Part shown: positions 43,213-51,712 of the stretch, piece by piece | Layout of the letters: every line of letters begins with the position of its first letter | Position numbering within the stretch: position 1 is the first letter of the stretch | NCBI RefSeq assembly: GCF_000382225.1 | Contig: NZ_KB907800.1 | Span: forward strand, 270,889 to 334,888 | Direction: 5' to 3' | Source of the DNA: Hymenobacter aerophilus DSM 13606 | GTDB lineage: Bacteria; Bacteroidota; Bacteroidia; Cytophagales; Hymenobacteraceae | Length of the DNA stretch: 64,000 nucleotides | Notes under the pieces: model-generated | Told to the model about the DNA's origin: nothing | Database searches by the model: none | What the model saw: only the letters and a program-made list of their open reading frames with translations | Made by a program: the position numbers and the translations under genes

Positions 43213-44562
43213 CTACTCCTGCCAGCCTTCCTCGTCGCGCACGGGGTGCACGGCGGGGTAACGCTCGTTGTGGATGGCCGTCACCAGCTTCACCAGCCGC
43301 GCCCGCAGCTCGTCGAGGTTGGTCCGGTCGCGGGCCGAGATGAACACCACCTGGTTGTGCAGCTTGGCCATGTAGGTGGCTTCCAGCTGCTCCAGGGTGG
43401 GGCGCGGGGCGGGCGCGTTTTCGTCGGCGTTCATGCCCTCGAAGCCGTCGTGGTAGGCGGCCTCGCCGGTGTCGTACTGGTCAATCTTGTTGAATACCAC
43501 CAGCACCGGCTTGTCGCCCGCCCCAATGTCCTTGAGCGTGTCCTCTACCACGGCCATGTGCTCCTCGAACGTGGGGTGCGAGATGTCCACAATGTGCACC
43601 AGCAGGTCGGCTTCGCGGATTTCGTCGAGCGTACTCTTGAAGCTCTCGATGAGGCGGGTGGGCAGCTTGCGGATAAAGCCGACCGTGTCGGAGAGCAGGA
43701 AGGGCACCGTGTCGAGCACCACCTTGCGCACCGTGGGGTCGACGGTGGCGAAGAGCTTGTTTTCGGCAAACACGTCGGCCCGGCTCAGCAGGTTCATGAT
43801 GGTGCTTTTGCCCACGTTGGTGTAACCCACCAGCGCCACGCGCACCATGCCGCCGCGGGCCTTGCGCTGGGTGTGGCTCTGGCGGTCGAGGTCTTTGAGG
43901 CGCTCTTTGAGGAAAGCAATCCGGTCGCGCACCACCCGGCGGTCGGTTTCGATTTCGGTTTCGCCGGGGCCGCGCTGGGCCACGCCGCCGCCGCGCTGCT
44001 TGTCGAGGTGGCTCCACAGGCCCGTCAGGCGGGGCAGCAGATATTGGTACTGCGCCAGCTCGACCTGGGCGTGGGCGGTAGCCGTTTTGGCGCGCCGGGC
44101 GAAAATGTCGATAATCAGCAGGCTGCGGTCCACGATTTTCACCTTCAGCTCGGCCTCCAGGTTGCGCAGCTGCGAGGGCGAGAGGTCGTCGTCGAAGATA
44201 ACCATGCTGGCGTTAGCGTGCTGCACGTAGGCCTTGATTTCGGCCAGCTTGCCTTCACCCACAAACGTGCGGATATCGGGCTTATCGAGGCGCTGCACGA
44301 AGCGGTGCACGACGGTAGCGCCGGCCGTTTCGGCCAGAAACTCCAGCTCGTCGAGGTACTCGCGGGTCTGGGCTTCGGGCTGGCGCTTTTCGGGCACGGC
44401 CACCAGCACGGCCGTTTCCTCGTCCACGCTGGTGTCGTAGGTGCCGTTGTTGGCGGCTTTGGTGAGGATGCGGCCCGCGCGGCCCTTCACCCCATCCACC
44501 GAGCCGGGGTGGCGGGTGCTGTTCTGGCCTTGGCGGCCCTTGGTGTTCGATTTATTGGCCAT
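43213..44562 (-). CDS. hflX: GTPase HflX
   Basis: A 449-residue HflX, a ribosome-associated GTPase that splits or rescues stalled ribosomes under stress. The HflX domain includes VHRFVQRLDKPDIRTFVGEG and the glycine-rich RGGGVAQRGPGETEIETDRR segment. The GTPase domain has G1 (VALVGYTNVGKST), G3 (FLLSDTVGFIRKLP) and G4 (VLVVFNKIDQYD). The N-terminal ~65 residues and the C-terminal ~90 add to the E. coli length of about 426. It is followed by a terminator and precedes nothing in its operon. Confidence 0.96.
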   Translation of the reverse strand: MANKSNTKGRQGQNSTRHPGSVDGVKGRAGRILTKAANNGTYDTSVDEETAVLVAVPEKRQPEAQTREYLDELEFLAETAGATVVHRFVQRLDKPDIRTFVGEGKLAEIKAYVQHANASMVIFDDDLSPSQLRNLEAELKVKIVDRSLLIIDIFARRAKTATAHAQVELAQYQYLLPRLTGLWSHLDKQRGGGVAQRGPGETEIETDRRVVRDRIAFLKERLKDLDRQSHTQRKARGGMVRVALVGYTNVGKSTIMNLLSRADVFAENKLFATVDPTVRKVVLDTVPFLLSDTVGFIRKLPTRLIESFKSTLDEIREADLLVHIVDISHPTFEEHMAVVEDTLKDIGAGDKPVLVVFNKIDQYDTGEAAYHDGFEGMNADENAPAPRPTLEQLEATYMAKLHNQVVFISARDRTNLDELRARLVKLVTAIHNERYPAVHPVRDEEGWQE

Positions 44563-44651
44563 CAGTAAAGTAGAATCAGAAGGTAAAACAAGCCACCCGG
44601 TTAACCGGCCGGCCCAAGGCTATAACGCAGTTCAGCCCAAAAAGGCGCCAC

Positions 44652-45041
44652 CTATTTCAGCGTGAGCGAGTAAGCCACCACCTGCGCAATCTGCTCGTCG
44701 GTGAGCTGGCCCTTGAAGGCGGGCATCACGCCCGAGGCCGAGCCATGCTCCACCATGTAGGTGCGGCCGGTGGCGTTGAGGTTGCTTTTGGTCAGGTCGC
44801 GGGCCCCGTTGAGGCCCAGCTTACCGTCGGCTCCGTGGCACAGGGCGCAGTTTTGGGCAAACAGCGCCTGCCCGGCCGCCAACGCCGCGCCATCGCCCGG
44901 CGCTGCGGCCGGCGGAATCGGGGGTAGCGGCTTGGCAGCGGCGGTTTCGGGCGCGTCAGTGGCCGGGCCGCAGGCGTTCAGCAGCAAAGCAGCCACCAGC
45001 AGCGCCGCAGGGCGAGTAAGTACAAAATAGAATCGGGGCAT
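44652..45041 (-). CDS. Small c-type cytochrome lipoprotein
   Basis: A 129-residue protein: a lipoprotein-type signal (MPRFYFVLTRPAALLVAALL then LNAC) followed by an Ala/Pro-rich linker and a class I cytochrome c domain with haem motif CALCH. The axial Met is probably in GVMPAFKGQLTDEQ. It should be anchored on the outer face of the inner membrane, or in the outer membrane, and carry electrons. The upstream box TATCTTTG ends three bases before the ATG. No oxidase or partner gene is adjacent. ATG at 45041 is chosen because the longer frame is non-homologous. Confidence 0.9.
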   Translation of the reverse strand: MPRFYFVLTRPAALLVAALLLNACGPATDAPETAAAKPLPPIPPAAAPGDGAALAAGQALFAQNCALCHGADGKLGLNGARDLTKSNLNATGRTYMVEHGSASGVMPAFKGQLTDEQIAQVVAYSLTLK

Positions 45042-45044
45042 AGG

Positions 45045-45052
45045 CAAAGATA
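45045..45052 (-). promoter_or_regulatory. Promoter box of the cytochrome c gene
   Basis: An exact TATCTTTG on the minus strand, three bases from the start codon, suggesting an extremely short or absent leader. Confidence 0.5.
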
Positions 45053-45141
45053 CGCAGGCGCGGAAACCGGGGCCGCAACCGCCGGGCCGGCGCCGGCGTA
45101 ACGGCGCCCACGGCCGGCGCTGCCCCTGCGCCCCGGCCGCG

Positions 45142-45149
45142 TACCTTTG
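45142..45149 (+). promoter_or_regulatory. Promoter box of the glycosyltransferase gene
   Basis: An exact TACCTTTG 28 bp before the ATG at 45177. It gives a short leader of about 20 nt and shows that the in-frame TTG overlapping the box is not the start. Confidence 0.5.
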
Positions 45150-45176
45150 CCGCTCAAGTCTATCCTTTTTTGCCGA

Positions 45177-46307
45177 ATGCGCGTCGCCATCGTTATCAAT
45201 ACCGCCTGGAACATCTGGAATTTCCGCCGCAGCCTGGTGAAGGCCCTGCAGGCCGCCGGCCACGAGGTGCTGGCCATCGCGCCGCCCGACGCCTACTCTC
45301 AGCGGCTGGAAACCGAGCTGGGTTGCCGCTTCGTGCCGATTCTGATGGAAAACAAGGGCACCAACCCCCTCAAGGACGCCGCCCTGACGCGCCGCTTTTA
45401 CCAGCTCTACAAGCGCGAGCAGCCCGATGTGGTGCTGCACTACACCATCAAACCTAACATCTACGGTACGCTGGCGGCCCGGCTGGCCGGTATTCCGAGC
45501 GTGAACAACGTGTCGGGCCTGGGCACGGTGTTCATCGTAAAAAACCTGGTGAGCAAGGTGGCCCTGGGCCTCTACAAGTTCGCGTTTCAGTTTCCGAAGC
45601 GCGTGTTTTTCCAGAACGACGACGACCGGCAGCTGTTCATCAGCAACAACTTGGTATCTGCCGCTAAAACCGATTTGCTGCCCGGCTCCGGCGTCGACAT
45701 CCAGCGGTTCCGGCCCGCTGCCGAGTTCCACCGCAACCAGCCGTTCGTGTTTCTGATGATTGCGCGGGTGCTCTACGAAAAGGGCGTGGAGGAATACTTC
45801 GAGGCGGCCCGGCGGGTGCGCGAGGCCGTGCCCGGCACGCGGGTGCAGCTGCTGGGCGGCATCGACGAAAGCGGCGGCGTGGGCGTGAAGCGGGCCGTGT
45901 TTGAGCAGTGGCTGGCCGCCGGCCACGTCGAGTACCTGGGCACCTCCGACAACGTGGCCGAGCTACTGGCCCAGGCCGACTGCGCCGTGCTGCCCTCCTA
46001 TCGCGAAGGCACGCCCAAAACCCTGCTCGAAGCCGCCGCCATGGGCAAGCCCATCGTGACCACCGACGTACCCGGCTGCCGCGAAACCGTGGTGGATGGC
46101 CGCAACGGCCTGCTCTGCCAGGTGCGCGACGCCGCCGACCTGGCCGCCAAAATGCTGCAGGTGCTGCGTCTTTCTGACGCTGAACTGGCCCAGATGGGCC
46201 GCGCCGGCCGCCAGCTGGCCGAAACCAAGTTCGACGAGCAAATCGTGCTCGACAAGTACCTGGCCGTAGTGCAGGAAGTCGGGAAAAACCGCGCCGGGCG
46301 CCGGTAA
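45177..46307 (+). CDS. Glycosyltransferase family 4
   Basis: A 376-residue GT-B glycosyltransferase. It begins MRVAIVINTAWNIWNFRRSL, and has GVDIQRFRPA before the Rossmann-like second domain (VFLMIARVLYEKGVEEYFEA) and the donor motif SYREGTPKTLLEAAAMGKPI with E-x7-E. This pattern is close to WbpH/CapM-like enzymes that build O-antigen or capsule sugars. rfbC, a dTDP-rhamnose gene, follows after 54 bp, so the two probably share a cell-surface sugar pathway. The acceptor and donor are unknown. Confidence 0.9.
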   Translation: MRVAIVINTAWNIWNFRRSLVKALQAAGHEVLAIAPPDAYSQRLETELGCRFVPILMENKGTNPLKDAALTRRFYQLYKREQPDVVLHYTIKPNIYGTLAARLAGIPSVNNVSGLGTVFIVKNLVSKVALGLYKFAFQFPKRVFFQNDDDRQLFISNNLVSAAKTDLLPGSGVDIQRFRPAAEFHRNQPFVFLMIARVLYEKGVEEYFEAARRVREAVPGTRVQLLGGIDESGGVGVKRAVFEQWLAAGHVEYLGTSDNVAELLAQADCAVLPSYREGTPKTLLEAAAMGKPIVTTDVPGCRETVVDGRNGLLCQVRDAADLAAKMLQVLRLSDAELAQMGRAGRQLAETKFDEQIVLDKYLAVVQEVGKNRAGRR

Positions 46308-46361
46308 ATCTGCCTAACTTGCGGCCCTGATGCGGGCACCGCCAGCTAACTTATACAGTGC

Positions 46362-46904
46362 ATGGAGTTTATATACTTTGATATTCCGGGGGTTGTTGAA
46401 ATCCGGCCGCGGGTGTTTGGAGATGCCCGCGGGGCCTTTTTCGAGTCGTTCAGCGCCGAGAAGATGGCGGCGGCGGGCATCGTGGGCAACTGGGTGCAGG
46501 ACAACCAGTCGCGCTCCGACCGGGGCGTGGTACGGGGCCTGCATTTCCAGCAGCCGCCCCATGCTCAGGCCAAGCTCGTGCGCGTAGCCGCCGGCCGCGC
46601 CCTCGACGTTATCGTGGATATCCGCCGCGACTCGCCCACCTACGGGCAGCACCTGTCGGTGGTGCTCGATGCCGAGCGGTTCAACATGCTCTACGTGCCC
46701 GTCGGCTTCGCCCACGGCTTCACGGCCCTCGAAGACGGCACGCTCTTCCTCTACAAGTGCACCGATTACTACGCTCCGCACGCCGAGGGCGGCCTGCTCT
46801 GGAACGACCCCGCACTGGGCATCGACTGGGGCGTAGAAAGCCCGACCATCTCGGCCAAAGACCAGGTGCTGCCCACGCTGGCCGACTTCAAAAGCCCCTT
46901 CTGA
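46362..46904 (+). CDS. rfbC: dTDP-4-dehydrorhamnose 3,5-epimerase
   Basis: A 180-residue RmlC/RfbC enzyme, which epimerises dTDP-4-keto-6-deoxyglucose on the way to dTDP-L-rhamnose. Recognisable regions are RGAFFESFSAEKM, RGVVRGLHFQQPPHAQAKLV with the base H61, and MLYVPVGFAHGFTALED, then the C-terminal KCTDYYAP. The length equals the family norm. rfbA, rfbB and rfbD are not in the window. The preceding gene on the same strand is a GT4 glycosyltransferase. A palindrome-linked repeat begins after the stop. Confidence 0.96.
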   Translation: MEFIYFDIPGVVEIRPRVFGDARGAFFESFSAEKMAAAGIVGNWVQDNQSRSDRGVVRGLHFQQPPHAQAKLVRVAAGRALDVIVDIRRDSPTYGQHLSVVLDAERFNMLYVPVGFAHGFTALEDGTLFLYKCTDYYAPHAEGGLLWNDPALGIDWGVESPTISAKDQVLPTLADFKSPF

Positions 46905-46924
46905 AAGTGGTGAGATAGTGAAAT

Positions 46925-47011
46925 GGTGAGATGGTGAGTTTGATGTTCGAGAGCCCTTATTGTGCTACTTGCGCAGCTAGGCCCCCACAACATCAAACTC
47001 ACCATCTCACC
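46925..47011. repeat. Mirrored arms between rfbC and murF
   Basis: GGTGAGATGGTGAGTTTGAT and three more bases (46925-46947) are repeated perfectly inverted at 46989-47011. On the left they extend an 8-bp pattern TGGTGAGA/TAGTGAAA that starts just after the rfbC stop; on the right they end two bases before the murF stop. Confidence 0.9.
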
Positions 47012-47013
47012 AC

Positions 47014-48315
47014 TTATAATAACTCCACCAGCGTTTCCAGGCCCATGCCGCGGGAGCCTTTTACGAGGATCTGGCGGGCCGTGAGGTTTTGTTCGCGCAG
47101 CCAGTCGGCGGCGGCGGCTTTGGTGGGGAAGTGCAGCAGGCTGGAGTCGAGGGCGGCGGCCTGGGCCAGCTCGGGGCCGATGAGGATGACCGTGCCGAAG
47201 GGCAGGCCCTGCACCAGCCGGCCCAGCGAGCGGTGCTCGCCTTCACTCTCGTCGCCCAGCTCGAACATATCGCCCAGAATAACCACTTTGGCGGCCGGGT
47301 CGCCGGGGCGGGCGGCGAAGCTGTGCAGGGCGGCGGCCATGCTGCTCGGGTTGGCGTTGTAGGCGTCGAGTACCAGCTCGTTGCGGCCGGTGCGCAGTTG
47401 CTGCGAGCGGTTGTTGCTGGGTTCGTAGGCGGCCAGCGCCTCGGCAATGGCGGCGGCGGGCACCCCGAAATAGGTGCCCACGGCGGCGGCGGCGGCCAGG
47501 TTGGCAAAGTTGTAGGCGCCCGTAATCTTCGCATCCACAAGTTGACCGCCGGATAGCTCCAGCACGACTTCGGGCGCGGCGCTGAGCAGGCGGGCCGGGT
47601 AGGTGTCCGTGGAGCCGGGGTAGGTGACGCGCTCGGCCACCGGCGCGGCCAGGCCCGGCAGGCGGGCATCGAGCGTGTTTACGAAGGCCGTACCGCCCAC
47701 CTGCGCCAGAAACCGGAACATTTCGCCTTTGCCCCTGGCAATGCCCTCCACCCCGCCGAAACCTTCGAGGTGGGCCTTGCCGATGTTGGTGATGAGGCCG
47801 TGGGTGGGCTCGGCCAGCTGGCACAGCAACTCAATCTCGCCCTGGTGGTTGGCCCCCATCTCGATGATGGCCAGCTCATGCTCGCCGGGCTTTATGCTGA
47901 GCAGCGTGAGCGGAACTCCGATGTGGTTGTTGAGGTTGCCGCGGGTGTACTGCACGCGCAGGCGCTGGCTAAGCACGGCCTGCACCAGCTCTTTGGTGGT
48001 AGTTTTACCGTTGGAGCCCGTGATGGCCAGCACCGGCAGTATCAGCTGGCGGCGGTGGTGTTGCGCCAGCTGCTGCAAAGCCACCAGCGGGTCGGGCGCG
48101 TAGGTGTAGCGGGCCGGGTCGGTGGCGGCCAGCGCCGCATCGTCCACCACGGCAAAGCGGGCGCCTTTTTCCAGGGCTCCCAGCGCGAAGTCGCGGCCCC
48201 GGAAATTGGGGCCGTTGAGGGCGAAAAACAGCGTGCCGTCCTGCGCCTGGCGCGAATCGGTGCTGACGGCGGAGGCTTGCTGGAAGCGGGCATAGAGGGC
48301 CGCGAGGTCGGTCAT
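47014..48315 (-). CDS. murF: UDP-N-acetylmuramoyl-tripeptide--D-alanyl-D-alanine ligase
   Basis: A 433-residue Mur ligase that adds D-Ala-D-Ala to UDP-MurNAc-tripeptide, the last cytoplasmic step of the peptidoglycan precursor. The ATP-binding loop is AITGSNGKTTTKELVQAVL, followed by GNLNNHIGVPLTLL, EMGANHQGEIELL and the NAYNAN-type VLDAYNANPSSM motif. The N-terminal domain FYFALNGPNFRGRDF-like segment matches MurF rather than MurC/D/E. No other division or cell-wall genes flank it. Confidence 0.95.
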   Translation of the reverse strand: MTDLAALYARFQQASAVSTDSRQAQDGTLFFALNGPNFRGRDFALGALEKGARFAVVDDAALAATDPARYTYAPDPLVALQQLAQHHRRQLILPVLAITGSNGKTTTKELVQAVLSQRLRVQYTRGNLNNHIGVPLTLLSIKPGEHELAIIEMGANHQGEIELLCQLAEPTHGLITNIGKAHLEGFGGVEGIARGKGEMFRFLAQVGGTAFVNTLDARLPGLAAPVAERVTYPGSTDTYPARLLSAAPEVVLELSGGQLVDAKITGAYNFANLAAAAAVGTYFGVPAAAIAEALAAYEPSNNRSQQLRTGRNELVLDAYNANPSSMAAALHSFAARPGDPAAKVVILGDMFELGDESEGEHRSLGRLVQGLPFGTVILIGPELAQAAALDSSLLHFPTKAAAADWLREQNLTARQILVKGSRGMGLETLVELL

Positions 48316-48357
48316 GCGGTTTGTACCTAAATTGAAAAGCTAAACGAAATTCGGCCC

Positions 48358-50694
48358 ATGACTATTTCTTTTCCTGCGAGCAACCGGCGCAAGCGGCTGG
48401 CCCTGGCGGTTTTGCTGCCGGGCGCCGCCGCGCTGCCGGCCGCGGCCCAGCAAAGTACCGGGTTCGGGTTTGAATTCCGGCCGGTGGCAAAAGTAGTGCA
48501 GGCCGGCGATACGCTGCGCCAGGCCTGGGCGGGCGGCCTCAACTCGCCCCAGTTTTCCAACCTCGACCTCAACGCCGACCAGCAGCCCGACCTGGTGGTG
48601 TTCGACCGCATCAGCCACCGGGTGCTGCCGTTTCTGAGCGTGGCGGCCAGCGGCGGCGGCCGCAGCTGGCTTTTCGCGCCCGAGTACGCGGCCCTGTTCC
48701 CGGCGGGCCTCACCAGCTGGGTACTGCTGCGCGACTACGACTGCGACGGCCGGCCCGACCTGTTCACGGCCGACGAGCGGGGCAGCAACATCCGCGTGTT
48801 CCGCAACGAGCCCGACGCGCTGGGCCGGCCGGCGTTCCGGCTCATCACCAACGCCCTCTCCTATCTCGTGCCCGGCTTCGGCAACGTAAACATTGCGGCG
48901 GGCGCCTACAACATGCCCGCCATCGAAGACGTGGACGGCGACGGACGGCTCGATGTGGTGGTGACCGAGTTCGATTCCAGCACGCCCCGCCTGTATTTCT
49001 ACCGCAACACCAGCACCGCGGCCTGCGGGGGCCTGAGTTTCGGGCTGCAATCGGACAACTGGGGCGGCGTGCGCATCCGCGGCTTCAGCTGCGGCGGCTT
49101 CACCTTCGGCCCCGACCAGTGCCGCCCGGCGCCGTTGCGGCCCCTGCACACTACGGGCTACAACCTCACGCTGTTTGATGTGGATGGCGACGGCCGCCCC
49201 GACCTGCTGACCGGCCGCACCAACTGCGCCGAGCTGACGGTGCTGCGCAACGAGGGCACGGCCCAGCAGGCCCTGTTCACGGCGGCCGGCCTGAACGCGC
49301 CCGCGCCCTTCAGCGGCCAAGCGCCGCGGGTGCCCAACCTGCCCGCCGCCTACCCGGCCGATGTGAACTTCGACGGCCGCCCCGACCTGCTGCTGGCTCC
49401 CAACCTGTTCGACAACCGCGACAATAACGACACCGTGGACACCCGCCGCGTGGTGCAGCTCTACCGCAACACCGGCGCGGCCAGCGGCCCGAGGCTGGTG
49501 CGCGAGCCGGCCGGCTTCCTGCACCCCGACATGCTGGATGTGGGCGAGCAGGCCGCGCCCACTTTCGCCGACCTCGACGGTGATGGGCTGGTGGATATGC
49601 TGGTGGGCGGCCTGAATCGGGCCGATGCCGGCGGGCCGTTCCGGGCAGCGCTGAGCTACTACCGCAACGTGGGCACCCGCCGGAAACCCGTTTTCCAGCT
49701 GATGGATGCTGATTATCTGGAATTGAGCCGCCTGAAGCTGGCGGCGCTGCGGCCGGTGCTGGCCGACCTCAACGAAGACGGCCGGCCCGATTTGCTGTAC
49801 TCCTCGTTCAGCCTGCGGGGCGGCGGTGGCACCATACGCTACGTGCTGAACACGGCCGCCGCCGGCCAGCCGGCCGCCTTCAACCTGGCGGCGGCCGTGG
49901 AGTTGCCCAACCTGCCCAACCAGCGCTTCACCATGCCCGCCGTGGCCGATGTGGATGGCGACGGCCACCCCGATTTGCTGCTGGGCGTTACGGGCGCGTC
50001 GGCGGCGTTTCCGGGCGGGCCGCTACGCTACTACCGCAACACGGGCACTGGCGAGCTTAGCCAGCGCTTTCAGCTCGAAAACAACGACTACGGCCAGCTG
50101 CGCAACTCCGATGGCTCGCTGCCCGGCTACCTAAGCCCGGCAGTGGCCGACTTCGACCGCGACGGGCGCCTTGACCTGCTCACGGCCGACACGCAAGGCA
50201 ACCTACGCCTGTTTGCCGACCTGCGCGCCCAACCGGCCGCCTTTTCGGGCCGCAGCAACATCATCTTCAACCCCCTGAGCCAGCAGCTGGAGGTGGCCCG
50301 CTGGGGCAGCTCGTTTGAGATGCGCCTGGTGCCGGCCGCCGCCGACGTAAATGGCGACGGCGTGCCGGAGTTGTTCCTGGGCCAGGAAACCGGTGGCATC
50401 AGCTCTTTTGTGGGTCGCGGCGGCCTACTGACGGCCGTGCAGCCAACGGCGCCAAGCTCCGGCCCCGCAGTACGCGTGTTCCCCAACCCCGCCACCGCCC
50501 AGGTTACTGTAGAAGCAGCCGAGCCCGTGCGTCTGACGTTGTTCGACCTGCTGGGCCGCACCGTGCACCCTGAAACGGCCGCTGCCCGCGTGCACCGGCT
50601 TTCAGTAGCCGGCTTGGCCCCCGGCGTGTATGTAGTGCGCTGCCAGAATGCCGCCGGCGCTGTAAGTGTGCAACGGCTGACAGTGAATGAGTGA
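48358..50694 (+). CDS. FG-GAP/VCBS-repeat secreted protein, T9SS-sorted
   Basis: A 778-residue exported protein with a signal peptide starting MTISFPASNRRKRLALAVLL. The body holds about seven FG-GAP-like repeats with the calcium-binding D-x-D-x-D-G pattern, e.g. EDVDGDGRLDVVV, DVDGDGRPDLLTG and DVDGDGHPDLLLG, which form an integrin-like beta-propeller. The C-terminus is a T9SS sorting domain (VFPNPATAQVTVEAAE, APGVYVVRC). Such proteins are surface or released adhesion-like proteins. Its final codons and stop (VNE-stop) are part of a 72-bp inverted repeat. Confidence 0.9.
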   Translation: MTISFPASNRRKRLALAVLLPGAAALPAAAQQSTGFGFEFRPVAKVVQAGDTLRQAWAGGLNSPQFSNLDLNADQQPDLVVFDRISHRVLPFLSVAASGGGRSWLFAPEYAALFPAGLTSWVLLRDYDCDGRPDLFTADERGSNIRVFRNEPDALGRPAFRLITNALSYLVPGFGNVNIAAGAYNMPAIEDVDGDGRLDVVVTEFDSSTPRLYFYRNTSTAACGGLSFGLQSDNWGGVRIRGFSCGGFTFGPDQCRPAPLRPLHTTGYNLTLFDVDGDGRPDLLTGRTNCAELTVLRNEGTAQQALFTAAGLNAPAPFSGQAPRVPNLPAAYPADVNFDGRPDLLLAPNLFDNRDNNDTVDTRRVVQLYRNTGAASGPRLVREPAGFLHPDMLDVGEQAAPTFADLDGDGLVDMLVGGLNRADAGGPFRAALSYYRNVGTRRKPVFQLMDADYLELSRLKLAALRPVLADLNEDGRPDLLYSSFSLRGGGGTIRYVLNTAAAGQPAAFNLAAAVELPNLPNQRFTMPAVADVDGDGHPDLLLGVTGASAAFPGGPLRYYRNTGTGELSQRFQLENNDYGQLRNSDGSLPGYLSPAVADFDRDGRLDLLTADTQGNLRLFADLRAQPAAFSGRSNIIFNPLSQQLEVARWGSSFEMRLVPAAADVNGDGVPELFLGQETGGISSFVGRGGLLTAVQPTAPSSGPAVRVFPNPATAQVTVEAAEPVRLTLFDLLGRTVHPETAAARVHRLSVAGLAPGVYVVRCQNAAGAVSVQRLTVNE

Positions 50695-50863
50695 GTTGGT
50701 GAATGAGTGAATGCGTAAGAAACTGTCATCCTGAGCGTAGCGAAGGACCTTATCACGTCTGAGCAGTCACAACAACGGCTCGTTTTAGCGAGATAAGGTC
50801 CTTCGCTGCGCTCAGGATGACAGTTTCTTACGCATTCACTCATTCACCAACTCACTCATTCAC
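50683..50863. repeat. Long inverted repeat with 8-bp units; includes palindromic element copy 5
   Basis: 72-bp arms (50683-50754, 50792-50863) with one mismatch. The outer third is GTGAATGA GTGAGTTG GTGAATGA GTGAATGC in 8-bp phase; the inner part is the GTCATCCTGAGCG-TAGCGAAGGACC family. The left arm contains the VNE codons and stop of the FG-GAP gene; the right arm ends just before the amidase stop, whose last codons VVNG are also made of these units. Confidence 0.95.
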
Positions 50864-50867
50864 CCAT

Positions 50868-51650
50868 TCACCCATTCACTACAAACCCATCGGCGTCCTG
50901 GAGGGCGGGGAAGCGCTGGCGGAACTGCAGCAGCTCGTCGCGGCGCAGGGTGCGGGTGATGGTGGTATCCTGGTTGCCGACTTCGACGAGGTAGTCGCCG
51001 CGCATATCCAGCAGGGCCGAGTCGCCAACGTAATCGTGGCCGTTGCCGTCGCGGCCGATGCGGTTGACGCCCATCGTGTAGGCCAGGTTTTCGATGGCGC
51101 GGGCCCGCAGCAGCGTCGTCCAGGCGGTGCGGCGGGCGGCGGGCCAGTTGGCGGTGTACAGCAGCAGGTCGTAGGGCGCGGCCGGGTCGTTGCGGCTCCA
51201 TACGGGGAAGCGCAGATCGTAGCACACCAGCGGGCAGATGCGCCAGCCGCGCCACTCCTCAATCAGCCGCTGAGTGCCGGCCGCGTACACTTTGTGCTCG
51301 CCAGCCATCGTGAATCGGTGGCGCTTATCATAGTGGCTGTACGATCCGTCGGGGCGCACCCACAGCAGCCGGTTGAAGTACTGGCCAGCCTCCTGCACCA
51401 TCAGGCTGCCGGTTACCACGGCGTCCTGGCCTTGGGCCAGCTCACGCATCCAGGCCAGCGTGGGGCCGTCGGTGGGCTCGGCCAGTTCGTGGGGTTTCAT
51501 GCTGAAACCGGTCGTGAACATTTCGGGCAGCACCAGCAGGTCGGTGGGCACCGAAATAGTGGCGGCGTGGCGCGCCAGGGCCTGCCGGTTGGCTTCCGGC
51601 TCGTGCCAGTGCAGGCTGGTCTGGATAAAGGAAACAGTGAGGTCGGACAA
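50868..51650 (-). CDS. Omega-amidase (nitrilase superfamily, YafV-like)
   Basis: A 260-residue carbon-nitrogen hydrolase with the full catalytic triad: E43 in VLPEMFTTGFS, K109 in YDKRHRF and C143 in PLVCYDLRFP. YafV-type omega-amidases convert 2-oxosuccinamate or 2-oxoglutaramate to oxaloacetate or 2-oxoglutarate. The start must be TTG, since an in-frame TAA lies just upstream and no ATG follows near. A methionine-type aminotransferase precedes it on the same strand by 62 bp, the classical glutamine transaminase K/omega-amidase partnership. The pair probably salvages 4-methylthio-2-oxobutanoate by transamination with glutamine. Confidence 0.92.
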   Translation of the reverse strand: MSDLTVSFIQTSLHWHEPEANRQALARHAATISVPTDLLVLPEMFTTGFSMKPHELAEPTDGPTLAWMRELAQGQDAVVTGSLMVQEAGQYFNRLLWVRPDGSYSHYDKRHRFTMAGEHKVYAAGTQRLIEEWRGWRICPLVCYDLRFPVWSRNDPAAPYDLLLYTANWPAARRTAWTTLLRARAIENLAYTMGVNRIGRDGNGHDYVGDSALLDMRGDYLVEVGNQDTTITRTLRRDELLQFRQRFPALQDADGFVVNG

Positions 51651-51712
51651 GGCGAAAGCGGTTTAGAAGAGCGGTATACCTTAAAAATAAGATAAATAAA
51701 CGAGCCCGCTGC

